Numbered from the stretch's first letter, positions 18,557-27,114 are shown. The stretch is 34,668 nt of DNA from Acidobacteriota bacterium (GCA_024641665.1 JAHECP010000044.1:1-34668); one strand, 5' to 3'. Notes: a model not told the origin generated them from the letters alone. Numbers and translations are program-made.

Positions 18557-21243
18557 GTGCCGCTCCGCGTGGGTGCGCGCCTCGGACCGTACGAGATCGT
18601 CGCCCTGATCGGCGCGGGCGATCTCGCAACTGACCCACCCGCACATCTGCGCGCTCCACGACATCGGCGCAACCGAGCTTCAAAGCCCCCAGTCCCCCTT
18701 GTCCGCCGGAGCCTTGGCGAAGGCGGAAGCCCCCAGTCCCCTCAGCGTCAGCTACCTCGTGATGGAGTATCTGGAAGGCGAGACGCTGGCCGCGCGGCTG
18801 GACCGCGGGGCCTTGCCGCTCGAGCAGGCGCTGCGCTTCGGCGCCGAGATCGCCGACGCGCTCGACTGCGCGCATCGCCACGGCATCATTCATCGCGACC
18901 TGAAGCCGGGCAACGTCATGCTGACGGCATCCGGGGTGAAGCTGCTCGATCTCGGTCTCGCCAAGCTGAAGGCGGGCTCCGGGCTGCCGGCTTCGGACTC
19001 CGGGCCTGCGACAACGGAGACGCTGACCGGGGAGGGCAAGCTGCTCGGCACCGTGGCCTACATGGCGCCCGAGCAGGTCGAGGGGAAAGAGGCCGACGCG
19101 CGGTCGGATATCTTCTCGTTGGGGTGTGTCCTCTACGAGATGATGGCGGGCCGGCGGGCGTTCGACGGCACCAGTTCTGCGGCGGTGCTGAGCGCGATTC
19201 TCAAAGATGAGCCCAAGCCGATGGTCGTCCGCCAGCCGGGCATGCCGCCTGGGCTCGACCACCTCGTTCGGACGTGTGTCGCGAAGGACCCCGAGGAACG
19301 GTGGCGCTCGGCTGCAGACGTCGCGCGTGCGCTGGGCGCGCGCGGTGGCACTCCCCGAGGCTGTACGCCTGGTGGGCCAGCGACGCAACCTCCCCGCGCT
19401 CCGGCTTTTGCGACAGGCCGAGCGGATTGTGCCGCACGACCCGCTGCTTCTGCAGGTGCTGCGCGAATCGACGTGCCGCGTCACCGTCGTGACGGTGCCG
19501 ACCGGGGCCGATGTGTCCGTCCGCGACTTCTTCGACGCCGCGGACGAGTGGGAGCCCCTGGGACGCGCCCCGATCAAGAACGTGCGCCTTCCGGTCTGGC
19601 TACTCGTCTGGCGAATCGCCGCCGAGGGTTTCCAAACGAAGGAGGTGCTTGCACGCACCGACCTCGGGGAGAGTGTCAACTTCTCGCTTCGGCCAACGGC
19701 CAGCGTGCCGCCCGGGATGGTCGACGTGCCGGGAGCGATCCCTGGCAGCGGTCTGGAGACGGAGCTGAAAGAGTTCTGGATCGACCAGTACGAAGTGACC
19801 AACCGACAATTCAAGGACTTCGTGGATCGTGGCGGCTATGAGAGACGTGACTATTGGACGGAGCCGATCGTCAGGAATGGCGCTCCGGTCCCGGACGCGA
19901 GACGGGAATTCCGAGATCGCACCGGGCGCCCCGGACCAGCCGCGTGGGAGCTGGGCACCTACCCCGACGGCGAGGCTGACTATCCTGTCGGCGGTGTGAG
20001 CTGGTACGAGGCAGCTGCGTACTGTCGGTCTGTGGGAAAGGAGCTGCCCTCGGTACACCACTGGGAAGCAGCCGCGTTCTTCCCGGCCATGACTGAATTC
20101 GCTTCCTATAGCCGCTTCGGCGCGGCAAGCCCCACGCCGGTCGGCGCCTCGCGTGCGCTCGGCTTTTTCGGCACGTACGACATGGCGGGCAACGTCAAGG
20201 AGTGGGTCTGGAACGGAACGGTACAGGACGGGCGCCGGTACGTGCTCGGCGGGAGCTGGAACGAGCCGAGCTACATGTTCAGCTCACACGACGCTCAGCT
20301 TCCCTTGGAGCGACAGCCGACTTATGGCTTCCGCTGCGCGAAGTACGACGCGCCCGTGGCCCAGTCACTCCTCCACCCGGTCGAGGCACTCGTGCGTGAC
20401 TACCGGCGCGAGCGGCCCGTCGACGACACGACCTACGCGGTCTTCCAGAGCCTGTACCGGTACGATCCGCTGCCGCTTGATGCCAGGGTGGAGTCGACCG
20501 TCGACCGATACGACTACGCCCGCATCGAGCAGGTCAGTTTCGCGGCCGCTTATGGCTCCGAGCGAGTTCCGGTCCTGTTGTTTCTTCCCAGGACAGGTGC
20601 TGTGCCGTACCAAGCGGTCATCTGGTTCCCGGGGTCGAATGTGCTGTCCGAGCCTGGGCCGTTCGGTCTCGTCGAGCGGGAGCAACCGTGGTTTCTGTTC
20701 CTGGTTCGCAGTGGCCGGGCGGTCGTCGTGCCCATCTACAAAGGAAGCTTCGAGCGGAAGATACGTGGGGTACTGTCGCCCCATGGGTGGCGGGACTTCC
20801 TGATTCAGGCGTCGAAGGACTTGGGCCGCACCGTCGACTACCTGGAGACACGACGCGACCTCGATGCAGCGAAGTTGGCGTACTACGGCATCAGCTCGGG
20901 CGCGGCCGCTGGGCCCGTCATGACCGCCATCGAGCCTCGGTTCAGAGCGAGCATCCTGCTGGGCGGCGGGCTCTCTTCGCTCCCAATGTGGTCCGAGGCG
21001 GAGGCCTTCAGCTTTGTGCCTCGGGTGAGGGTGCCGACCCTCATGATCAACGGTCGTCATGATTTCTTCTTCCCACTTGAGACGAGTCAGGTCCCGATGT
21101 TCGAATGGCTCGGAACGAGGGATAAGAGACACCGAGTGTTCGAGTCCGGCCACGTACCTAGCGAGTGGCACGAAGTGATGAAGGAGATCCTGGACTGGCT
21201 GGATCAACACCTGGGTGAAGTGACGGTGTTGCACGGTCAATAG
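18557..21243 (+). pseudogene. Broken Ser/Thr kinase–PEGA-like–SUMF1–alpha/beta-hydrolase fusion
   Basis: Homology runs through three frames. 18557-18619 encodes the kinase start up to the glycine loop (GPYEIVALIGAG). The next kinase segment (AISQLTHPHICALHD, HRDLKPGN, DLGLAK, APEQ, SDIFSLG) continues in another frame from about 18612 to 19330. About 55-60 residues of N-lobe, including the ATP-binding VAIK lysine, are missing between them. A third frame from about 19333 begins ARAVALPEAVRLV, directly after the kinase end, so the usual transmembrane linker is also missing. It then runs through a PEGA-like stretch, a SUMF1/FGE-like domain (YPVGGVSWYEAAAYC … NVKEWVWNG … GFRCAK, lacking the FGE catalytic cysteines) and an alpha/beta hydrolase (GISSG near 20887, later INGRHD and ESGH). 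The last part stays open to 21243. Intact versions phosphorylate proteins and are common in Acidobacteriota. Confidence 0.75.
18684..18741 (+). repeat. 14-bp direct repeat flanking a 30-bp palindromic insert in the kinase
   Basis: AGCCCCCAGTCCCC occurs at 18684-18697 and 18728-18741. The 30 bp between them contain CCGCCGGAGCC-TT-GGCGAAGGCGGA (18703-18727), a palindromic element. The insert is in frame and lengthens the kinase loop before the YLVMEYLEGE strand. The flanking 14-mers are also heptamer-array units, so target duplication and array expansion are both possible. Confidence 0.7.
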
Positions 21244-21285
21244 CGGGCTGCTCGGAAGGGCGCTCAACGTGCAAAGCTCGAGTGA

Positions 21286-21969
21286 ATGACTACGCCGCGA
21301 ATCGTGCGTTTCGGCGTCTTCGAGCTCGACCTCAGGACGGGCGAACTGCGCAAGAAGGGCGTTCTGGTGAAGCTCCAGGAGCAGCCCTTCCGCGTGCTGG
21401 CGACGCTCGTCGAGCGCGCGGGCGAGCTGGTCAGGCGCGACGAGCTCCGCGAGCGCCTGTGGCCGACCGACGTCTTCGTCGACTTCGAGCACAACCTCAA
21501 CAAGGCGATCGCCAAGGTGCGGCGGGCGCTGGGTGACCTTGCCGAGAGCCCGCGGTACATCGAGACGCTCGAGCGGCGCGGGTACCGGTTCATTGCGCCG
21601 GTCGAACTCGCGGACGAGGCGGCCGGGACGCAGGCCGCCGGAGGCGAGACGACGTCGCCGGGCCGGATGGTGTACGCCGGGCGCACCGTGCGGCTTCACG
21701 CGGGCCCGAACGTCGTCGGGCGCGATCCGGACGCCGCCGTCTTCATCGACTCCCCGAAGGTGTCCCGCCGCCACGCTCTCGTGACCATCAATGCCAACGC
21801 TGCGACGCTGAGCGACCTCGGCAGCAAGAACGGCACGTTCGTGAACGCCGCGCGCGTCCACTCGCCCGTCGTCCTCGCCGACGGCGACGAGATCCTCGTC
21901 GGCTCCACTAGGCTCGTCTTCCGTAACGCGCCGATCGGAGGCCCCACCGAGAGCGACCCCGGCGCCTGA
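21286..21969 (+). CDS. PhoB-type winged-helix regulator with C-terminal FHA domain
   Basis: A 227-residue soluble protein. Residues 1-105 form an OmpR/PhoB-type winged helix (FGVFELDLRTGELRK … QPFRVLATLVERAGELVRRDELRERLWP … NKAIAKVRRALGD … ETLERRGYRF). After a short linker, residues 128-215 form an FHA domain with the phosphothreonine-binding pattern: G145 R146, S160 with R162 and H163 (KVSRRHA), then GSKNGTFVN. FHA domains bind phosphothreonine peptides, so the protein probably links Ser/Thr kinase signalling to transcription. It follows the kinase fusion by 42 nt on the same strand and was likely its partner. With the kinase broken, it may respond to another kinase or be orphaned. No transmembrane segment. 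Confidence 0.88.
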   Translation: MTTPRIVRFGVFELDLRTGELRKKGVLVKLQEQPFRVLATLVERAGELVRRDELRERLWPTDVFVDFEHNLNKAIAKVRRALGDLAESPRYIETLERRGYRFIAPVELADEAAGTQAAGGETTSPGRMVYAGRTVRLHAGPNVVGRDPDAAVFIDSPKVSRRHALVTINANAATLSDLGSKNGTFVNAARVHSPVVLADGDEILVGSTRLVFRNAPIGGPTESDPGA

Positions 21970-22119
21970 CTGTCCGGAAATCCCCAGGCCATCTGGACCC
22001 CTAAACCCCTGGCTGCCCGCACTTGCCGGGGTATCACCGTTCCATCCAGCGGGAATCCCCCGCCCATTTCTTGATCGCGTCCGCCCGGCGACATTGCCTC
22101 CAGACACGAGGAGGAGGCC

Positions 22120-22623
22120 ATGCGAGGGCGCATCGCGACGAGGCTGGCAACCGCGGCGCTGCTGCACGCTCCCGCGGCGGCGCAGTCAGGCCCGATCCTC
22201 GAGCGGGTCCGGCCGATCGATCCGTGGGCGGGCGAGCTGCTGCCGGACGGCTGGCGCAGCTCGCCGACAATGAGAGCGCTCATCGACACACTCGAATCAT
22301 CCGATCTCATCGTCCAGGTCGAGGCGCAGAAGACTCGAGCCGCGTTCCGAGGGCGCCTGCGCTTCATGACGGCCGTTCAGGACTGCCGGTACGTGCGCGT
22401 GTCGGTCAAGGTTCCTGGTCGGCGCGAAGACGTCCTGGCCGCGCTCGCGCACGAGCCGCAGCACGCGGTCGAGATGGCTGAAGCACCAGACGTGCGCGGC
22501 GAGCAGCAGGCCGAAGCGCTTCTGCGCCGAATCGGCTGGGAGTGGAAGCCGACGGTGTTCGAGACCGAGACCGCCCTCACGATCGAGGAGCGCGTGCGGC
22601 TCGAGGTGATGCGCTCGCGGTGA
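22120..22623 (+). CDS. Secreted protein with an HExxH-like motif, function unknown
   Basis: A 167-residue protein with a probable signal peptide (MRGRIATRLATAALLHAPAAAQ, cleavage after AAAQ or near it). GGAGG at 22113-22117 immediately precedes the ATG. HEPQH at 111-115 matches the HExxH zinc-protease pattern, and the following AVEMAEAPDV resembles the ELQHAVEVA helix of small metallopeptidase-like proteins. However, proline at the third position is unusual for an active-site helix. I do not recognise the family with confidence. No genes with linked function lie next to it. Confidence 0.6.
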   Translation: MRGRIATRLATAALLHAPAAAQSGPILERVRPIDPWAGELLPDGWRSSPTMRALIDTLESSDLIVQVEAQKTRAAFRGRLRFMTAVQDCRYVRVSVKVPGRREDVLAALAHEPQHAVEMAEAPDVRGEQQAEALLRRIGWEWKPTVFETETALTIEERVRLEVMRSR

Positions 22624-23028
22624 GCACGGCGCAAGGACGCCGTAGCGAGTACCCCCCACGCTTAAAGAGCAGCGCTCTGCCGCCGCTACCGGGGTTGCGC
22701 ACGGGCAACTGCCGTTGCCGTCTCTCATAAGCCTACGCGCCGCGCGATCTTCGAGCTGAACCATTCCCATCGACAACCGCAGTAGTCATTCCCGCGCCGT
22801 GTGTCCGCTGACGGACCGCGGCGCGGGTCGGCCCGCACGCACAACTCCCACTCCTGCCGCACGTTCGACGGACGGTCCGCGATCAGCCTGCCTGGAGCCC
22901 GCCTTGCGAGGGCTCCGGGCGGCCCCGGACGCGACTCAGCTGAACACAGCGCCCGACCTCTGCTGTCGACCGTCGAGCGCGCCGGGGCCGCGACGTCTTT
23001 CCAACTCCAGTCAAAGAGGAGGCTGATC
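22624..23028. other. 405-nt gap with several strong hairpins, no gene
   Basis: Contains AGAGC-AGC-GCTCT near 22665-22677 and GGCAAC-TGCC-GTTGCC at 22704-22719, likely terminating the upstream gene. It also contains a large hairpin, CCCGCGCCG (22791-22799) with CGGCGCGGG (22819-22827), enclosing GTCCG-CTGA-CGGAC. The rest has no supported reading frame. A long leader for the next gene is possible. Confidence 0.45.
22791..22827 (+). terminator. GC-rich hairpin upstream of the HhH protein gene
   Basis: A 9-bp outer stem and a 5-bp inner stem with a CTGA loop. No T tract follows. It lies about 200 nt before the next ATG; it could be a terminator or a structured leader element. Confidence 0.35.
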
Positions 23029-23385
23029 ATGCGTCTCGTTCCCCTCGGAGTCGGTCTGCTGCTGGCGTTCGCCGTCGTGGCGACGGCGCAGCCAATCGCG
23101 CAGGCGCCCGCGGCGCCGGCCGCCAAGGCGGCGGCTCCGGCCACCGCCCCCGTCGACCTGAACGCGGCCACCGCGTCCCAGCTCGAAGCGCTGCCCGGCA
23201 TCGGTCCCGCCACCGCGAAGCGCATCGTCGAGTACCGCGAGAAGAACGGCGGCTTCAAGAAGATCGAGGAGCTGATGAACGTGCGCGGCATCGGCGAGAA
23301 GAGCTTCCTGAAGTTGCGGAGCCTGGTGACCGTCACCCCGCCCCGCACGAAGGCCGTGGGCTCTGGCCAGGCGATCTCCAGATAG
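23029..23385 (+). CDS. Secreted ComEA-like helix-hairpin-helix protein
   Basis: A 118-residue protein. The N-terminus MRLVPLGVGLLLAFAVVATAQ is a signal peptide or membrane anchor, and a short Ala/Pro linker follows. Residues 42-100 form a ComEA-type double helix-hairpin-helix: DLNAATASQLEALPGIGPATAKRIVEYRE … GGFKKIEELMNVRGIG. This domain binds double-stranded DNA without sequence preference; ComEA is the periplasmic DNA receptor in natural transformation, but many short secreted HhH proteins are uncharacterised. A strong ribosome-binding site (AGAGGAGG, 6 nt spacing) fixes the start. The next genes are pilin-like and PilZ, which fits a pilus/competence group but does not prove it. Confidence 0.85.
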   Translation: MRLVPLGVGLLLAFAVVATAQPIAQAPAAPAAKAAAPATAPVDLNAATASQLEALPGIGPATAKRIVEYREKNGGFKKIEELMNVRGIGEKSFLKLRSLVTVTPPRTKAVGSGQAISR

Positions 23386-23393
23386 ACGGAGAC

Positions 23394-23426
23394 GACCCCC
23401 GGCCGCGCGCAGACGCGCCGGGGGTC
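23394..23426 (+). terminator. GC-rich hairpin after the HhH gene
   Basis: GACCCCCGG pairs with CCGGGGGTC, extended inside by CGCG/CGCG with one bulged base. No T tract. It sits 8 nt after the HhH stop and 10 nt before the pilin-like start, so it may partly separate the two transcripts. Confidence 0.45.
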
Positions 23427-23435
23427 GCGACCACC

Positions 23436-24062
23436 ATGCCAGGAGCCGGCCCCCGTGGCGACCGCGGCGGAGGGTCGGCGGATGCCCGCCGCGGCTTCAC
23501 GCTGCTCGAACAGCTTCTCGTTGTCGCGCTGATCATCGTGCTGGTCGGCATCGCCTTGCCCGTGTACGGCCGTGTGCGGGACGAGCTGCGGGCGGCCTCG
23601 GCGGCTCACTATCTCGCCGGACGTCTGGGACTGGCGCGCCTGGAAGCGGTGAAGCGTTCGGTCCGCGTAGGGCTCAGGTTCGCCATCGGCGATGGAGACG
23701 TCCGCTACGCGGCCTACGCCGACGGCAACGCCGACGGCGTGAGGACCGCCGACATCGAGCGCGGGATCGACTGGCGGATGACGCCCGACGAGCGCCTCGA
23801 GGACTTGTTTCCAGGCGTCACGTTCGGCCTGGCCGACGACGTGCCGGACGTCGGCGAGACGACGGCCGCCGGCCCGCGCGATCCCGTGCGCATCGGACGC
23901 AGCCGGATCCTCACGTTCACGCCGATCGGCACGGCGACCTCCGGCACGCTCTATCTGCGCGGCCGGGGCGGGGTGCAGTTCGCCGTGCGCGTGCTCGGGG
24001 CGACGGGTCGGACGCGGGTGATGCGCTACGACCCGCGCACGCGCAAGTGGGTGCAACGATGA
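23436..24062 (+). CDS. Type IV pilin/GspH-like pseudopilin
   Basis: A 208-residue protein with a class III signal: RRG followed by FTLLEQLLVVALIIVLVGIALP. Prepilin peptidase should cut after G20, leaving F21 as the first residue and the conserved E25 at +5. The hydrophobic helix packs into a pilus or pseudopilus. The remaining globular part matches the general GspH/FimT minor pseudopilin layout (Ala-rich helix then beta-rich DGDVRYAAYADGNADGV). No other pilus genes are in this window, so a major assembly cluster must be elsewhere if it is used. The stop overlaps the PilZ gene start as ATGA. Confidence 0.85.
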   Translation: MPGAGPRGDRGGGSADARRGFTLLEQLLVVALIIVLVGIALPVYGRVRDELRAASAAHYLAGRLGLARLEAVKRSVRVGLRFAIGDGDVRYAAYADGNADGVRTADIERGIDWRMTPDERLEDLFPGVTFGLADDVPDVGETTAAGPRDPVRIGRSRILTFTPIGTATSGTLYLRGRGGVQFAVRVLGATGRTRVMRYDPRTRKWVQR

Positions 24063-24376
24063 TCGAACGGCGGCGCGCGACGCGGCAGCCAGCGCATCAG
24101 TCACCGTGGCTGACCGCGCGCGTGCGACCCGGGCGCGACGTCGCGCTGGTCAACGTCGCCGAAGGCGGCGCGCTCGTCGAGGGGGCCACGCGCCTGCTGC
24201 CGGGCTCGCGTGTCGTGCTGCAGCTCAAGGCGGGCGAGCACGCCCTGGCCGTGGCCGGTCTCGTGGTGTGGTGCGAGGTGGCGTCGCTCGATCGGGATCG
24301 CGGCGTCCGGTATCGAGGCGCCTTGCGGTTCGACGTGCCGTTGAGCTGCACGGAAGCTTCGACCCGATGCGGGTAG
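24059..24376 (+). CDS. PilZ-domain protein
   Basis: A 105-residue protein that is essentially one PilZ domain: MIERRRATRQPAHQSPWLTARVRPG … VNVAEGGALVEG … GSRVVLQL … VWCEVA. PilZ domains often bind cyclic di-GMP through an RxxxR motif and a D/NxSxxG motif. Here R4-R9 are present, but the second motif reads NVAEGG, lacking the Ser, so c-di-GMP binding is uncertain. The start overlaps the pilin-like stop by 4 nt, so the two are probably made together; PilZ proteins commonly regulate pilus motility. Confidence 0.75.
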   Translation: MIERRRATRQPAHQSPWLTARVRPGRDVALVNVAEGGALVEGATRLLPGSRVVLQLKAGEHALAVAGLVVWCEVASLDRDRGVRYRGALRFDVPLSCTEASTRCG

Positions 24377-24493
24377 CCCCTTCCCAGGGCGAGGCCAATG
24401 GGTTGGCCGGTCGTCGGGAAGCCGCTACCCGGGCGCCGGAAGGGCCGGCGGCATCTCACGCAAGAACGTGCGTGTTTCCTGGAGGTCGTGCCT

Positions 24494-24508
24494 TGGCACT
24501 GTCCTTGA
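24494..24508 (+). promoter_or_regulatory. Sigma-54-like -24/-12 element before the AAA+ regulator
   Basis: TGGCAC at 24494-24499, five bases, then TTGA at 24505-24508. This matches the sigma-54 pattern (TGGCAC-N5-TTGC) except that the invariant -12 GC is GA. It lies 36 nt before the ATG at 24544. The spacing is exact, but the mismatch falls at an essential position. Confidence 0.35.
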
Positions 24509-24543
24509 TTGGCTCACGCCGGAGACCAACGCAGGGGGAGTCG

Positions 24544-25941
24544 ATGCCGAACACGAGCCCGCGCGATGGAACTGGTGTGATGCCGCGTCCCTGGATTCGT
24601 CGCGCCGACCGTCGCCGCGCGCTGCCGGACTTGCTGTCGCAGATCGCCGACGGGTTGATTCTGTCGGCCGCGGCCGGCGACCTCCGGGAGCGCTTCGAAC
24701 GGGCACTCCGCGACTTGTTGAACACCGAGCGCGTCTGGCTCCGCGACGAGGGCGCGCCACCGGATACCGAGGGCCGCGAGGGACTGGTCATCGAGATCCC
24801 GGGCGCGAGGCCGAGTCGCTCGTACATCCAGGTGGGGTTGGGCGAACGCGCGATGTACGACGACTGGGACCGGCAGGTTCTCCACGCCGCCGCCTGCGCG
24901 GCCGCGCTCGTCCTGGCGCTTGACCGGGCGACCGCCGAGAGCGGGCGGGTTCCAGTGTCGGCGCCGCGGTCCGGCGAGTCGACGAGGCTCATCGGCTCGA
25001 GCCCGGCCATCAGCAGCATCCGGGAGCGCGTCCGGCGTGTGGCGGCAACGGATTTCACCGTCCTGATCGAGGGTGAGAGCGGAACCGGCAAGGAGCTCGT
25101 CGCACGCCTCGTGCACGAACAGAGCCGCCGGCGGCGCGGGCCGTTCGTGGCCATCAACTGTGCGGCGCTCGTCGAGTCCCTGCTCGAGGCGGAGCTCTTC
25201 GGCATCGAGGAGCGCACGGCTACCGGCGTCCGGGGTCGCCGCGGCAAATTCGAGTACGCCGACCAGGGCACGCTCTTCCTCGACGAGGTGTCCGATCTGT
25301 CGATGACCGCGCAGGCCAAGCTGCTCCGGGCCATACAGGACATGGCCGTGGAGCGGGTGGGCGGCCAGGCGGCACACCGAGTCGACACGCGCGTGGTGGT
25401 GGCGACCAACCGCCGGCTCGTCGAGCTCGTGGAGCGGGGGCGGTTTCGGCTGGATCTCTTTTACCGGCTCAACGGCGTGGAGGTGATCGTGCCGCCGCTC
25501 CGGCACCGGCGCGAGGACATTCCGGAGCTGGTGTGCGCCTTCGTCGAGCGTCACCGCCACATCCGGCCGCTGGCGGTGTCGCGCCCCGCGCTCGACGCCC
25601 TGGTCACGTACCACTGGCCGGGCAACGTCCGCGAGCTCGAGCGCGTCGTCGAGCGGGCGGTCGTGCTCGCCGAGGACGAGGCGATCGGTCTGGACGACCT
25701 GCCGCCGGCCGTCGCCGGCGACTACCACGGCTCGCTGGCGCCGTCCGCGGCGCGCGACGACACGCTGCGGGCCTGGGCGACGCGATACGTCCGGCTGGTG
25801 CTCGCGCGCCACGGGGGTAACCGGCGCCGGGCCTGCGACACGCTCGGCATCAGCCATCACACGCTGCGAGCGTATCTGCGCCGCGGGCTGGCGGTCGGGC
25901 TGCCGGCCGCGATGCCGTCCGAGCTGGCGTCGGGCCAGTGA
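24544..25941 (+). CDS. NtrC-like AAA+ regulator with a degenerate sigma-54 contact loop
   Basis: A 465-residue protein. Residues about 25-130 look GAF-like (LSQIADGLILSAAAGDLRERFERALRDLLNTERVWL), without a receiver domain. The AAA+ domain has Walker A GESGTGKE (167-174), Walker B GTLFLDEV and RRLVELVERGRFRLDLFYRL. The position of the GAFTGA loop reads ERTATGV (213-219), so the sigma-54 contact sequence is lost. The C-terminus has a Fis-type HTH (GGNRRRACDTLGISHHTLRAYLRRG). It probably binds DNA and ATP but should not open sigma-54 promoters. GGGGGAG just before ATG 24544 supports the start; longer in-frame extensions are shadows. A near sigma-54 promoter lies upstream. Confidence 0.9.
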   Translation: MPNTSPRDGTGVMPRPWIRRADRRRALPDLLSQIADGLILSAAAGDLRERFERALRDLLNTERVWLRDEGAPPDTEGREGLVIEIPGARPSRSYIQVGLGERAMYDDWDRQVLHAAACAAALVLALDRATAESGRVPVSAPRSGESTRLIGSSPAISSIRERVRRVAATDFTVLIEGESGTGKELVARLVHEQSRRRRGPFVAINCAALVESLLEAELFGIEERTATGVRGRRGKFEYADQGTLFLDEVSDLSMTAQAKLLRAIQDMAVERVGGQAAHRVDTRVVVATNRRLVELVERGRFRLDLFYRLNGVEVIVPPLRHRREDIPELVCAFVERHRHIRPLAVSRPALDALVTYHWPGNVRELERVVERAVVLAEDEAIGLDDLPPAVAGDYHGSLAPSAARDDTLRAWATRYVRLVLARHGGNRRRACDTLGISHHTLRAYLRRGLAVGLPAAMPSELASGQ

Positions 25942-26165
25942 TCGCGTGGGGTAGACGGTCAGCCGGCCCAGGATCTGTCCGGTGAGCGAGAAGACGTGCG
26001 CGTGAAACGCGCGCGCGGACGGGCGGCGGCCGACCGCCGCCTCACGCCGGGAGCCGCCGGCGACACGAGCGGGCGAGGCTGGGTGATCCACGGGATGACG
26101 AGGTCGCGCGCCCCTTTGTCGGGACCACGGCGAGAGCCGGGTCCCACCGAAGGAAGGGGAGAGCG

Positions 26166-26999
26166 ATGGCGAATGCAAGGAAACGGAGCAGATGGCTGGC
26201 GATGATCGTCCTGGGGCCGTGCCTGCTCGGCGTGGGTCCGCTGGCCGGCGCCGCCGGCGCGCAGCCGGCGGTGGCACCGGTCGCCGCGGTGGTACCGGCC
26301 TCGGCGGCGCCCTCGAGGTTCCTGTCGCCCGAGCCGCAGGTGCTCTACGACGACGGGCTTCAGGTGACGTTCGGCGTGGCGGCCGACGAGCGCGGTCGCA
26401 CGGTGCTCAGCGCCGAGTCTTCGCAGATGCACATGAAGAAGACCATCGAAATCGACCAGACCACGCTCGAGCTGGTGGCGCCGGATGGCGATCGCCTGCA
26501 ACTGGTGGTACGGCGCGAGGCGATCACGGTGCGGCGGGGCACGCAGAGCGTGAGACTGCCGCTGCCGGCAAAGGCGCAGGACTTCGCTCGGGTGCGGAAG
26601 ATCCTGGCGGGCTCGATGGCGGCGCGGACGTTTCGAGCGCTGTCAGCCTCGGTGGCGGCCCGCCACGCCGAGCCGTTTTTCGACGGGATCGTCACGAGCG
26701 GGAGCCTGCTGGGGGTGCTCGACGGCGAGGCGCGGGCGGCCGACGCGCTGAAAGCCCGGTTCGCGGCGAGGCGGGGACCGCGAGTGCAGCCCGTGGCGTG
26801 GCAGAGGACCCCGAACGAGTGCTGGAATGTGTACAGCGCCGACGCGATCGACATCTACGATGAATACGACGACTGCATGGGCAGGACTCGCTGGTACGAC
26901 GTATTCGATCGATCCAACTGCCAGCTCATCTACGTGACCCGGGCGGAGCTCGCCTTCAGCTGGCTCATCTCATGCAGCGGCGGCTTTCTCGGGCGTTGA
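26166..26999 (+). CDS. Secreted protein with four C-terminal cysteines, unknown function
   Basis: A 277-residue protein. MANARKRSRWLAMIVLGPCL followed by LGVGPLAGAAGAQ gives a signal peptide with likely cleavage near AGA-AGA. The middle (residues 50-210) is a beta/alpha region without a recognised family (VLYDDGLQVTFGVAADERGRTVL …). The C-terminus has four cysteines, C219, C237, C252 and C270, in an aromatic/acidic stretch (ECWNVYSADAIDIYDEYDDC), suited to two disulfides in the periplasm or outside the cell. GAAGGAAGGGGAGAG before the ATG is a strong ribosome-binding region. A small membrane protein follows after 115 nt on the same strand. Confidence 0.6.
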   Translation: MANARKRSRWLAMIVLGPCLLGVGPLAGAAGAQPAVAPVAAVVPASAAPSRFLSPEPQVLYDDGLQVTFGVAADERGRTVLSAESSQMHMKKTIEIDQTTLELVAPDGDRLQLVVRREAITVRRGTQSVRLPLPAKAQDFARVRKILAGSMAARTFRALSASVAARHAEPFFDGIVTSGSLLGVLDGEARAADALKARFAARRGPRVQPVAWQRTPNECWNVYSADAIDIYDEYDDCMGRTRWYDVFDRSNCQLIYVTRAELAFSWLISCSGGFLGR

Positions 27000-27114
27000 G
27001 GTCTCTCCGGGTGGTCGGCGGGTGGCCGGCGGCGCGCGCCGCCGGTCGCCCCCGCGGCATCGCCAACCGCCGGTCCTCCCCGCACGGACGGGCCGGCGTC
27101 ACCAGCGAGGTCCC

